The notes under the pieces are model-generated. The model did no database searches, was not told where the DNA came from, and saw only the letters and a program-made list of their open reading frames with translations. From Saprospiraceae bacterium (GTDB lineage Bacteria; Bacteroidota; Bacteroidia; Chitinophagales; Saprospiraceae), in the NCBI GenBank assembly GCA_016710585.1, contig JADJVN010000052.1, positions 1 to 24,679 on the forward strand: a stretch of 24,679 bases of DNA, written 5' to 3'. Position numbers and translations under genes: made by a program. The stretch's first letter is position 1. The number at the start of each line of letters is the position of its first letter. Of the stretch, positions 1 to 7,215 are shown one piece after another.

Positions 1-516
1 GTAAATAATAATCCTTTTTATGATATTTTCTACAATATGATCTCAGTTCATGCCTATCAATAAATATTCTTTGTAGTGGAAACTCCAAACTTCGCAACTT
101 GCTCTGAAGACTTATCAATCCTGTACTGTGCGTCCATTCCAAGCACTTGAGCCACGAGATCTCGAAGCCTTTGCTCCAGTTGCTATTGTCATACTCTTCT
201 GGAACTTGTATGCCATGAAGCAAAGAAAGCTCTTTATATGTGTGCTTTACTTTTCCTCAGTTGCTTCGTGATTTGATCCGCTGTGTAAGCAAACTTCTCA
301 GCAGATCTTTCTTGCTCGGTTCGGAAATAGATTGGCTAAGATTTCCAAGACTCCAATTGTTTGCATAAATGACGACTGTCTATACTATCTGTTTTTGATA
401 TTGGTGTTTTGTCACTTGTTGGGACATCCCGCAGGATTCACTATAGTGACCCGCCATCAAAGTTCAGAAAATCTCGTGCAGCTACAAAACCACAACAGCA
501 TGACTGCAGTTTTTTA
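1..516 (-). pseudogene. IS110-family transposase remnant, N-terminal part, frameshifted
   Basis: Read on the minus strand from about 516 down to 1, the translation follows an IS110-type DEDD transposase in shifting frames. A stretch rich in small residues gives GFVAARDFL. After one frameshift come VTIVNPA and VPTSDKT, then KTDSIDSRHL, which fits the TDxxD pair of the DEDD (RuvC-like) catalytic motif. After another frameshift come DLLRSLLTQR and HGIQVPEEYDNSNWSKGF, the conserved helix-hairpin stretch ahead of the transposase_20 domain. At least two frameshifts and one in-frame stop break it. The C-terminal half would lie beyond position 1. No terminal repeats are visible, and none are expected for IS110. 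The family call rests on remembered motif order, not on a search. Confidence 0.72.
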
Positions 517-539
517 GAGCTTACTGCTTTTACATAGAT

Positions 540-645
540 GCTTGGCAAAAGGCGGGCTGATGAGCTTTGAAGAAATATTTGTGCTAGGCTCAACAGTCGA
601 ACTTCGAATGAACATTAGTGCTGAGTTTCCCGCCATTCGCTAAGC
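540..645. repeat. Long imperfect hairpin HP1 (cassette-boundary-like)
   Basis: Left arm 540-556 and right arm 629-645 are inverted copies that match at about 14 of 17 positions (GCTTGGC..GGCGGG against CCCGCC..GCTAAGC) and enclose about 72 nt. The right arm is followed by CGCAAACCGTTGGGTGTC and, 37 nt later, the ATG of a decayed secreted-protein gene. Size and position match the hairpins at 11531-11640 and 12376-12483. Confidence 0.55.
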
Positions 646-681
646 CGCAAACCGTTGGGTGTCATTCATAAAATCGAGCAA

Positions 682-1153
682 ATGAAAACAAAATTAATTC
701 TACTTTTTTAATCTCATTTTAACAAGCTGCAATTCTACATATTGTTCGGTTCAAATTCTTCATCGAATCAAACGAAAGGAAACATCTGCCAGAAATTGTT
801 TATTCAATTGATAAGGCTAATAGCAGGGGAGTGAACCAATCAGGAAATTGATGAGGAGAATAGACCTGAGCCAATCCATGGAAAAAATAAATGGATAAGA
901 GATTTTATGGCTCAATCAAATACCCCGCAATTGCAAGAGAAAATGGAATTGGGGGAGTCGTAATTTTAGATATTGAAGTTGACCAAAAAGGAAAAGTTAC
1001 TGGTGTAGATATAAAACAAAGTGTTTCAGTAGAATGTGATAACGAGGCAAGAAGAACACATTTTCTACTCAAGGTGGCTATATTCCTTTATTAATAGATA
1101 ATTTGCCAACTAAATTTAGAATGGAATTACCAGTGGGATTTTGGATAGAATAA
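682..1153 (+). pseudogene. Decayed TonB C-terminal-domain protein
   Basis: An ATG at 682 begins a signal-peptide-like stretch (MKTKLILLF) that runs at once into a stop. Further downstream, 891-1055 encodes a clear TonB-C-like segment: FYGSIKYPAIARENGIGG, then VVILDIEVDQKGKVTGVDI and DNEARR. In this family YPxxAxxxGIxG starts the first strand and helix. After a frameshift near 1056 the reading continues in another frame as TFSTQGGYIPLLI and ends with MELPVGFWIE before the stop at 1151-1153. The family joins energy transduction or peptidoglycan-facing proteins to the outer membrane. Here at least two frameshifts and a stop make a full product unlikely. The region between 710 and 870 is too decayed to interpret. 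Confidence 0.6.
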
Positions 1154-1225
1154 AAATAAAACGAACCGCCATTAAAGTATATATAGTCATGTCAGGCGAG
1201 AAAGGCCCATCATATATGCTCCCCT

Positions 1226-1241
1226 AAATCGTTACTTGCAA
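1226..1241 (+). repeat. 16-nt box AAATCGTTACTTGCAA, copy 1
   Basis: This exact 16-mer occurs again at 11642-11657. In both places it lies just upstream of the start codon of a secreted-protein gene: 2 nt before the ATG here and 40 nt before it in the second copy. It resembles the core of a cassette boundary, but its function is unknown. Confidence 0.55.
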
Positions 1242-1243
1242 CT

Positions 1244-1761
1244 ATGAAACCTAGAATTATCATATTACTTATCACATTAATTTTTGGCTGTTCAATCTGT
1301 CAAAGAGAAATAATCACGTACCAGGAATTAACCAAAGAACAAAAAAAAGTCCTTGGAAGAGTTATCAAAGAAAAATATGAAGTAAAAAAGGGAACCAAAA
1401 TTAAAGATGGCCTCTATGAAAGATATGACCTAAATTATTTAACACTTGAACGAGGAAGTGTAAATGGGCAAAGGTTGGTGTTTGGAAAATATGGAATGAG
1501 GACGATGAAATTATTGACGAGAAGATTTTGACAATGACGGTAAAGAATTCCCAATAATGAAATCAAGAGTACCTAAAATTTCCTATGATACTTGCGGAAG
1601 AAAGAGATTCTCTTCCAACTGGACAAATCACTATGAAACTAAAATTTGATGGTTCCTGCCAATTAGAAAATTTGGAATTAATTAAAGGTATTGACAATGC
1701 TTTTGATTCAATAATTATAAACAAATACAAAAGATATGCAAGCCTTTGTAAAAAATTGTGA
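1244..1761 (+). pseudogene. Decayed lipoprotein with MORN-like and TonB-C-like parts
   Basis: The ATG at 1244 starts a lipoprotein signal peptide with lipobox LIFGC (Cys at residue 16). The first frame continues to KDGLYERYD and NGQR, a MORN or YwqK-antitoxin-like pattern. Restoring one base near 1474 gives GVWKIWNEDDEIIDEK, the normal continuation. Another shift near 1524 gives FDNDGKEFP. A third near 1582 gives PMILAEERDSLPTGQITMKL followed by DNAFDSI, which looks like a TonB-C-type fold, ending at 1759-1761. Three frameshifts mean that no intact product is made. The gene sits directly after the 16-nt box and just before a recombinase remnant. Confidence 0.55.
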
Positions 1762-1781
1762 TTATTAACTCAATAATTTAA

Positions 1782-2095
1782 TCCGACTTAGAAAAAAATA
1801 TTCAATCATTAAAAAAATAGCACGCCTTTATGATTCTAAAAAATTTGGTCCGTGAACAGTTAAAACTTATTATCAGATCGTTCATTATTTTCTGGAATAT
1901 TATGCAAGGGTATTTCCAGAGGAAGAGATGTGTGATGATCTTGTTCTGAAAATTACTTCATAGAATTGAGGATGAAACTCGATTGGGAAACAGTCAACTC
2001 TGATTATTTATCAATCCAAAAATATTTTAAGAATAGATTTTTCCTTCCTTGGGTTTAAGAAAATTACCGAGACCTAAAAAAGAAAAAAATTAGAT
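1782..2095 (+). pseudogene. Decayed tyrosine recombinase N-terminal domain (copy A)
   Basis: Translation across shifting frames gives LEKNIQSLKK, then HAFMIL, then TVKTYYQIVHYFLEYYARVF with PEEEM, then VNSDYLSIQKYFKN, and finally LRKLPRPKKEKN. The order is a SAM-like core-binding domain (TxxxYxxxxxxFLxY) followed by the basic linker LPRPKKEK seen before the catalytic domain in Bacteroidota phage-integrase/XerD-like recombinases. The catalytic R-H-R-Y part is missing. Several stops and frameshifts show decay. A related remnant lies at 12583-12720. The recombinase call comes from pattern recognition; that the two copies share an origin is seen directly in the DNA. Confidence 0.5.
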
Positions 2096-2169
2096 AGGGA
2101 AAAATAAATTATAAAACTATTGCACAATTAAATCTAAAACCATATTTTTACAATAAAAACATCATGCCC

Positions 2170-2316
2170 TCAACCCATAGGAATATGTCTCACAAAGACT
2201 TTAGCCTTATAAGCTCTCCACACTCCGGCTTCGGTCAACTTTCCTTTGCTTTTGTGGTAATGAAGTACGACCTCAAAAAACATTTGCGTCTTATTTGTAA
2301 ACTTAAGGTCATACAT
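2170..2316 (-). CDS. Small hypothetical protein, 48 aa
   Basis: A minus-strand ORF from ATG at 2316 to TGA at 2170 encodes a 48-residue basic peptide with plausible composition, containing VVLHYHKSKGKLTEAGVWRA and ending FVRHIPMG. An upstream in-frame stop limits extension. It diverges from the sigma factor gene, and its start overlaps the candidate -7 box of that gene. I recognise no family. It could be the tail of a decayed larger gene or non-coding. Confidence 0.25.
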   Translation of the reverse strand: MYDLKFTNKTQMFFEVVLHYHKSKGKLTEAGVWRAYKAKVFVRHIPMG

Positions 2317-2319
2317 TTG
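2312..2319 (+). promoter_or_regulatory. Candidate -7 box (TACATTTG) for the sigma factor gene
   Basis: It matches the Bacteroidota -7 consensus TAnnTTTG and lies 24 nt before the sigma factor ATG. The nearest upstream TTTG elements (2283-2286, 2294-2297) do not sit at the usual spacing, so only the -7 part is supported. Confidence 0.35.
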
Positions 2320-2343
2320 GACAAATAAAATTCAGACAAAAGA

Positions 2344-2892
2344 ATGACAACAGAAGTTACTAATATATGGACTGACTTTCACAAAGAATTGAAAGCATTT
2401 ATACACAATAAAACAAGAAATTCGGCTGACACAGACGATATTTTACAGGAAGTTTTTATCAAAATAATTCGTAACATTGATAAAGTAAATCAAGCCGAAA
2501 ATTTGCGACATTATTTGTACGGGATCGTACGAAATACAATCAATGATTATTTTAAAAACAGAAAGCAAGTAGTGGACAATACAGAAATTGAAGAAAAAAT
2601 TACAGAAGAAGAAAGTCAATCTTTAAACACAACAATTGCAGAATGTTGTATAAAACCATTTATCAATAAATTGCCTGACAATTATCGTGAAGCCTTATTG
2701 ATTACAGAGTTTCAGGATATTTCACAAAAAGATTTAGCTGAAAGATTAAATATTTCATATTCAGGTGCTAAATCAAGAGTGCAACGTGGAAAAGAAAAAC
2801 TAAAAGAACTAATTCATAATTGTTGCTCATATCAAAGCGATAAATACGGAAATCTTATTGATGCTGAAAATAAAAATTGTGCTTGCTCATAG
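2344..2892 (+). CDS. sigZ: ECF sigma factor of the SigZ type with Cys-rich tail
   Basis: This 182-residue sigma-70 family protein directs RNA polymerase to a stress regulon. Sigma region 2 occupies about residues 8-75 (DTDDILQEVFIKI, then LRHYLYGIVRNTINDYF). Sigma region 4 lies at about 105-155 (LPDNYREALLITEF, DISQKDLAERLNISYSGAKS, RVQRGKEKLKE). After it comes a short tail with CC and CxC cysteines (HNCCSYQSDKYGN ... KNCACS), as in SigZ-type factors. No conventional anti-sigma gene follows. The next gene, 75 nt on, is a tiny membrane-anchored Cys-rich protein, and then arsM. I infer that the tail cysteines bind or sense a thiophilic metalloid such as arsenite. The start at 2344 is the first ATG after the candidate promoter. 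Confidence 0.85.
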   Translation: MTTEVTNIWTDFHKELKAFIHNKTRNSADTDDILQEVFIKIIRNIDKVNQAENLRHYLYGIVRNTINDYFKNRKQVVDNTEIEEKITEEESQSLNTTIAECCIKPFINKLPDNYREALLITEFQDISQKDLAERLNISYSGAKSRVQRGKEKLKELIHNCCSYQSDKYGNLIDAENKNCACS

Positions 2893-2967
2893 TTTTGCGT
2901 CTATTCAAAAAAATCACAGTCCTACAATTGCAGATAATTTTGTCTGTAACCATATAATTTTTTCAAA

Positions 2968-3140
2968 ATGAAACAAGGTGCAATCATTGCTTTTGTAGCG
3001 TTGGCTACTTCACTTGCTGTTTATTCAGGAGTTGGAAACAACAATAAAACTAAAAAAGCAAAATTGAATGTTGCGACAATTCAAATTGTTGTCCAAGTGG
3101 AACAACCAATGATGACTGTTGCGAAAACGGATGCGAGTAA
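2968..3140 (+). CDS. Small membrane-anchored Cys-rich protein, frameshifted
   Basis: The apparent reading frame runs from ATG 2968 to 3159, but its second half is compositionally dull. Adding one A to the A-run near 3060 (GCAAAATTG) opens another frame that reads IECCDNSNCCPSGTTNDDCC followed by ENGCE and stops at 3138-3140. The corrected product is about 57 residues: an N-terminal hydrophobic helix or signal (GAIIAFVALATSLAVYSGV), a Lys-rich linker, then three CC pairs and a final Cys. The CC pairs echo those in the upstream sigma factor and in ArsM, so binding of a soft metal or metalloid is a reasonable inference. A role as sensor or anti-sigma partner is speculation. The frameshift is either a sequencing slip in a poly-A run or a real lesion. 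Confidence 0.6.
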
Positions 3141-3151
3141 TATTCGTTTTA

Positions 3152-3186
3152 TGAAGTGAGCCTAACGGCTCACTTCATTTTTCTTT
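3152..3186 (+). terminator. Rho-independent terminator after the sigma factor operon
   Basis: A perfect 11-bp stem (TGAAGTGAGCC / GGCTCACTTCA) with loop TAAC is followed by ATTTTTCTTT. It closes the sigma factor/Cys-rich protein unit and separates it from arsM. Confidence 0.85.
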
Positions 3187-3219
3187 GCATCTTTTTCAAA
3201 ATGTTCAAGTGTTACTATC

Positions 3220-3239
3220 AAATGGCGATGTTGCCATTT
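3220..3239. promoter_or_regulatory. Inverted repeat upstream of arsM, candidate operator
   Basis: A 7-bp perfect inverted repeat, AAATGGC ... GCCATTT, with a 6-nt centre lies 16 nt before the arsM start codon. It is placed to act as an operator or as a hairpin in the leader. No regulator was identified for it. Confidence 0.35.
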
Positions 3240-3255
3240 ATAAAAATTTAAAAAA

Positions 3256-4193
3256 ATGAACACAGAAACAATTAAATCAGAAATCAAAAAATCCTACGGA
3301 GAAATTGCAAAAGGAAATATCCAAATAGCTTGTTGTTCAACAGATACAGCTTGTTGCACAACAGATGAATTTAGTAACTCAATGTCAGAAGATTACTCTA
3401 ATGTTGAAGGTTACGAAAAAAGTACAGACCTTGCATTAGGTTGTGGACTTCCCACCGAAATTGCAAACATTAACGAAGGCGACACAGTAATTGACCTTGG
3501 TTCAGGAGCTGGAAATGACGCATTTATAGCTCGTAGAATTGTTGGAGAAACAGGGAAAGTAATTGGTGTATAGATATGACACCAGAAATGGTAATTCTTG
3601 CCTTACAAAATACTCAAAAATTAGGTTACAAAAATGTTGAATTTCAATTAGGCGACATTGAAAATATGAAAGAAGTTTCAAGCAATATTGCTGATGTAGT
3701 GATCAGCAATTGTGTTATGAACCTTTTGCCTGACAAAGAGAAAGCATTTAATGAAGTTAACAGAGTTTTAAAATTTGGCGGACATTTTAGCATTTCTGAT
3801 ATAGTTTTTCAAGGTGCGATTCCACAAGGTGTTTTAGAAGCCTCTGAAATGTATGCAGGATGTGTTGCAGGTGCAAGTGAGAAAGGACAATATTTAGGGA
3901 TAATCAAAAAAGCAGGTTTCAAAAATATTCAAATAAAAAAGGAAAGAATTATTGAATTGCCTGACGAATTATTACTAAAATATATAAACCAACAAGAACT
4001 TGATAATTATAAAAAATCGGGCTCAGGTATTTATAGTGTAACAATTTATGCAGATAAATTAGATGAAGGTACGTGTTGCGACACAACAGAGAATGGTTGT
4101 TGTGGAAGTGAAACAAAAATAGACAACAATACAACTGAAAAATCTTCTTGTTGTGGAACGACAGCAAGCACAAACGGAACAGCTTGTTGTTAA
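3256..4193 (+). CDS. arsM: Arsenite S-adenosylmethionine methyltransferase (ArsM), frameshifted
   Basis: It methylates trivalent arsenic using SAM and thiols, a detoxification route in the cytoplasm. The N-terminal part holds CCSTDTACC (residues 26-34), GYEKSTDLALGCGLP with Cys63, and the SAM-binding motif DLGSGAGND (80-88). The frame then hits a stop right after GKVIGV. Removing a duplicated TA (within 3569-3572) restores GVDMTPEMV and the rest of the enzyme. Restored Cys152 (ISNCVMNLLPDKEKA) and Cys202 (YAGCVAGA) complete the three conserved arsenic-binding cysteines of the family. The tail is extra Cys-rich, with CCDTTENGCCG, SSCCG and a final ACC. Restored length is about 311 residues. 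As given the gene is split, either by a two-base insertion or by a read error. Confidence 0.85.
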
Positions 4194-4196
4194 AAA

Positions 4197-4337
4197 TGCA
4201 CATCCACTAATAACTAAGCATTTGTGCGGTACGAAGTATATAGCATGAAGGGGATGTTTAACAAGAAGCCCGTAAAAAAATGCTTAATAAGCATTTTAGG
4301 GCTGAACTGTGACAAACTTGTCACAGCTTTGTGGATG
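4197..4337. repeat. Structured intergenic element downstream of arsM
   Basis: Nested inverted repeats fill this stretch. CATCCAC at 4201-4207 pairs with GTGGATG at 4331-4337. AGCCC at 4267-4271 pairs with GGGCT at 4299-4303. A perfect palindrome with 10-bp arms (AAAATGCTTA / TAAGCATTTT) spans 4277-4297. CTGTGACAA / TTGTCACAG spans 4307-4326 with a 2-nt centre. It may act as a terminator of arsM or be a mobile repeat remnant. Confidence 0.5.
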
Positions 4338-4376
4338 CTTCCATTAATGAAGAAGGCTATGGAGTTGTCGCGCTAA
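4245..4376 (+). CDS. Small ORF, 43 aa, inside the structured element
   Basis: ATG 4245 to TAA 4374-4376 encodes a short basic peptide (starts MKGMFNKKPVKKC, ends LPLMKKAMELSR) with two cysteines. It overlaps most of the palindromes listed for 4197-4337, so the coding appearance may be incidental. No family recognised. The 262 nt from 4377 to the next gene show only AT-rich sequence. Confidence 0.25.
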   Translation: MKGMFNKKPVKKCLISILGLNCDKLVTALWMLPLMKKAMELSR

Positions 4377-4638
4377 TTTTTGATATTTAGTTGAGTTATT
4401 TAATTGATGGTTTTTTACTTTTTGAATGATTGTTTCTTTTTTTTAAAATATGCAGCAACACTATTGCAGGACTAAATCTATTTGCATACTTTTACAAAAA
4501 AATCATGCGCTCCATTGAATGGAAAATAATTCACAATTTATTTCCCATTTATCCTTTTCGAATTCCTTCTTCATTCAAGTGAAATTGAATTAGACTAAAT
4601 AAAATAAATTATATCAAATAAAACTTAAACTTCACAAT

Positions 4639-5061
4639 ATGGCGACAAACATTTCAACAATAAAATTTAATGCTTCTCTGGATAAAGTCTGGGAAGCATT
4701 GACAAGTCCAGAAAAAGTAAAACTTTGGCAATTTGGAAGTGATCTGATTACAACCTGGGAAGTGGGAAGTAAAATAGAATTCACAACAGAATGGGAAGGA
4801 CATATTTTCAAACAATGGGGACAGGTTTTAGAAATAAAAAGAAACGAACTTATAAAATATAGTTTATTTGCACCAAGGCCTGATCTTGAAGACAAGCAAG
4901 AAAATTATTTTGTAATGAACTATTTTTTGACAACAGAAAATGATCAAACAAAACTTGAAATTATACAAGAAGACAACCGACCAAATGCAGTTCAAGAAGA
5001 ACCACAAGGAGAGGAAAATCCAATTTTACAATCCCTAAAAAATATTGTAGAAACGACATAA
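4639..5061 (+). CDS. SRPBCC (AHSA1-like) domain protein
   Basis: This 140-residue soluble protein has the START/Bet v1-like fold typical of AHSA1-type SRPBCC proteins. The N-terminal strand and helix read TIKFNASLDKVWEALTSPEK, then VKLWQFGSDLITTWEVGSKI, followed by GQVLEIKRNELIKYSLF and the long strand MNYFLTTENDQTKLEIIQED. The C-terminal helix (ENPILQSLKNIVET) closes the ligand pocket. Members bind hydrophobic ligands or act in stress or resistance; the exact substrate cannot be told. It is a single-gene unit with about 440 nt upstream and about 490 nt downstream. The start is the first ATG after a clean AT-rich leader. Confidence 0.8.
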   Translation: MATNISTIKFNASLDKVWEALTSPEKVKLWQFGSDLITTWEVGSKIEFTTEWEGHIFKQWGQVLEIKRNELIKYSLFAPRPDLEDKQENYFVMNYFLTTENDQTKLEIIQEDNRPNAVQEEPQGEENPILQSLKNIVETT

Positions 5062-5128
5062 TTAAGAAATCCAATTGGAAAAGCAATACAAAGTAATTGT
5101 CAATTATGGAGCCTATGCATATTGCATT

Positions 5129-5152
5129 AAGTAATTTTGCTAAAAATTACTT
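5129..5152. terminator. Hairpin downstream of the SRPBCC gene
   Basis: Perfect 10-bp arms AAGTAATTTT / AAAATTACTT surround a 4-nt loop. It sits 68 nt after the stop codon. There is no clear T-run, so termination is only probable. Confidence 0.4.
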
Positions 5153-5553
5153 GCACAAACCAGAGTGAGCTAGACATTTAAATGAATAGGAAAACAGGAA
5201 GTGAATTTACCCTCAAATGTTTTATTCAAAAACCATGAACAATTAAAATTTAAAAAAATGAATTAGAAACTAAACTATTTCTCTAAAAATAATTATATTT
5301 GCTTGTAATATATAAATTCGCTCTAAATATGACTAATCATTCTTATTAATGTTTTTTTGATCTAATAAATTGGACTGAGGAGTAGTAAATGTTTCTCAGA
5401 TAATTCTTTATTTACAATTGTTTTGACATTTGTACAGCATATTGGAAAAGAAATATAATTTGGAATTAAAATATTATGAGTGATATGCTTTTTCAAATTT
5501 AATGGAAAGTGAAATGATTTTCCACCATTTTATAAAAATTAAACAATCTATAT
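5153..5553. other. Gene-free spacer with one promoter-like box
   Basis: This 400-nt AT-rich stretch has no convincing ORF. A TATATTTG box at 5294-5301 matches the Bacteroidota -7 consensus and could start a long (about 245 nt) leader for the secreted protein at 5554. Nothing else was recognised. Confidence 0.4.
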
Positions 5554-6930
5554 ATGAAAAAAATGACCCTAATCTTTTTATGCTTCGTCATCCTACGTGC
5601 CAATGGCCAAGGAAGTTGGCAATTGATTCCGAATGTCCCTGCTGCTAACTTTGATGTGTTTTCGATTTCTGTAGTTAATACTCAGACAGTCTGGGCAGTC
5701 GCTGACACGTTTACGGCACTGAGCTCTAGTCTTGTTGGAACCGTGCCGCAGGTGCTTCGTACCACTGATGGTGGTGCAACATGGCAAACCCACCGTGTAT
5801 ACATTGCTGCTGACCGTTTAGCTTGGGATATCCACGGCTTGGATGAACTCACTGCAATTTTTACATCAAACCAATTCAACTTAACTGAGAATAAACCAAT
5901 TTTCAAAACATCAGATGGTGGATTGACTTGGAAAAAAATCGTCCCACCAAACAATACTGGTGGTGTTTTCATCCATTTCTTTAATTCTAAAGAGGGCATC
6001 GTAATCAATCGAAACAAAGCCTCCACTACTACCGATGGTGGAGAAACTTGGTCGTTGGTGCCAGCCAGTAATTTCCCAACATTTGCCACCGATGAATATA
6101 ACCTTCTCTATACTACTGGAAATTTTGTTGGGCATTTCGGTGACCGACTTTGGTATGGCACTTCAAAAGGACGTATTATGCGTAGCCTAGATAGAGGCAA
6201 TCACTGGCAAGCCGCCCAGGTTGCAGGGCCCGATGAAAACATACAAAGTATCGCGTTCTCCGATTCACTTCATGGGATTGCACTTGCAACAGGAAATATA
6301 AATTTTAATTATCCTATTTCATTAATCTATGCCACAAGCGATGGTGGTGACACTTGGACATTAGAAGAATCAGCTCCATTGGGTGATGCACAAGTTGTAA
6401 CCGCAGTACCAGAAGCAAAGCATGTGTTTTTCTTTGGAACAATTGTTGAATCAAATGATTCGCCTTCGTTCATAGCCCGTACTAACAATATTCATGACCC
6501 ATTGGCTTGGTCTCAGCTGCCACCCGATTCGGTATACATCAATAGTTTTGATTTCCACAGTCCAACAGTTGGATTTGCTTCTGGAGCCTCACGCAAACTA
6601 GAGGACAGAGTGAATATTGGGAATCTCTTATTTAGAAGAAAGTATTTTTATAAATGGGTAGGCACTGTCTTATCAAGCGATGAAGTTTTGAATAAAAAAA
6701 CTTCAAAAATATCACCCAATCCAGCGCATGATTTTTTGAAAATTGACTTTGAAAATCCTAATAATGGAAAAGCTTTAATGCTTACTATAACTAGCACTAC
6801 TGGACAAATAATTTTCTCTAAAGAAACTTCTAAAAATAAATTGGACATATCAATGCTTTCCCCAGGAATGTATATTATCAAAATTGAATCTGATCAGGAT
6901 CAAGTAGTTGAGAAATTTTTGAAGTATTGA
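5554..6930 (+). CDS. Secreted Asp-box beta-propeller protein with T9SS tail
   Basis: A 458-residue exported protein. The signal peptide (MKKMTLIFLCFVILRANGQ) is cleaved near residue 19. Asp-box (BNR, SxDxGxTW) repeats occur at about residues 70-78 (TTDGGATWQ), 119-126 (TSDGGLTW), 159-166 (TTDGGETW), 211-218 (SLDRGNHW) and 261-268 (TSDGGDTW), which predicts a Ycf48/sialidase-like beta-propeller. Residues 386-458 form the type A T9SS sorting domain, starting ISPNPAHDFL and ending GMYIIKIES ... KFLKY, so the protein should cross the outer membrane by T9SS and become surface-anchored or released. Catalytic sialidase residues were not identified, so a binding or structural role is as likely as an enzyme. 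Confidence 0.85.
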   Translation: MKKMTLIFLCFVILRANGQGSWQLIPNVPAANFDVFSISVVNTQTVWAVADTFTALSSSLVGTVPQVLRTTDGGATWQTHRVYIAADRLAWDIHGLDELTAIFTSNQFNLTENKPIFKTSDGGLTWKKIVPPNNTGGVFIHFFNSKEGIVINRNKASTTTDGGETWSLVPASNFPTFATDEYNLLYTTGNFVGHFGDRLWYGTSKGRIMRSLDRGNHWQAAQVAGPDENIQSIAFSDSLHGIALATGNINFNYPISLIYATSDGGDTWTLEESAPLGDAQVVTAVPEAKHVFFFGTIVESNDSPSFIARTNNIHDPLAWSQLPPDSVYINSFDFHSPTVGFASGASRKLEDRVNIGNLLFRRKYFYKWVGTVLSSDEVLNKKTSKISPNPAHDFLKIDFENPNNGKALMLTITSTTGQIIFSKETSKNKLDISMLSPGMYIIKIESDQDQVVEKFLKY

Positions 6931-7113
6931 TTATAAGGGTAAAATTAAAAGCTTGAATAATTCGTTTTGGAAAACTGAATTTATAATTGGCAATAAAAAT
7001 TGCTTATAGTTTCTTACAGTGGTCACAATGGTAAGTATATTGGAAGTGCAAAGATTGGTAAAAATAAACAATACCAATTATAAATTGTACAAGTAAATAT
7101 TAACAATAATTTA

Positions 7114-7121
7114 TATCTTCG
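7114..7121 (+). promoter_or_regulatory. Candidate -7 box (TATCTTCG)
   Basis: A variant of TAnnTTTG lies 16 nt upstream of the ATG at 7138 and about 86 nt upstream of the GNAT start at 7208. It fits as the promoter for both. Confidence 0.35.
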
Positions 7122-7137
7122 TCCAAAGTATTTTTCA

Positions 7138-7215
7138 TGAAAACTAAGAATACTCTTATATTGTTAATTTTTCTTGGCATATTATTTAGCAATCAAGTTT
7201 TTCCGCATGACTAGT
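7138..7215 (+). CDS. 25-aa leader-like peptide overlapping the GNAT start
   Basis: ATG 7138 to TAG 7213-7215 encodes a Lys-start hydrophobic peptide (MKTKNTLILLIFLGILFSNQ then VFPHD) that resembles an isolated signal peptide. Its last codons overlap the GNAT ATG at 7208. It is either a truncated secreted-protein gene left by a deletion or a translated leader. No homologue can be named. Confidence 0.3.

Noticed and set aside
332..517. Open + strand frame of 61 codons
   Set aside because: It lies opposite the IS110 remnant, which explains the sequence better in its minus-strand translation.
654..660. GTTGGGT as an integron attC R' site (GTTRRRY)
   Set aside because: It matches the consensus only at HP1. 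HP2 and HP3 lack it, no matching RYYYAAC partner was found, and no integron integrase signature is visible, so canonical attC is not claimed.
5682..6135. Minus-strand ORFs opposite the beta-propeller gene
   Set aside because: They are shadows of the Asp-box repeats; the + strand has a signal peptide, repeats and a sorting tail.
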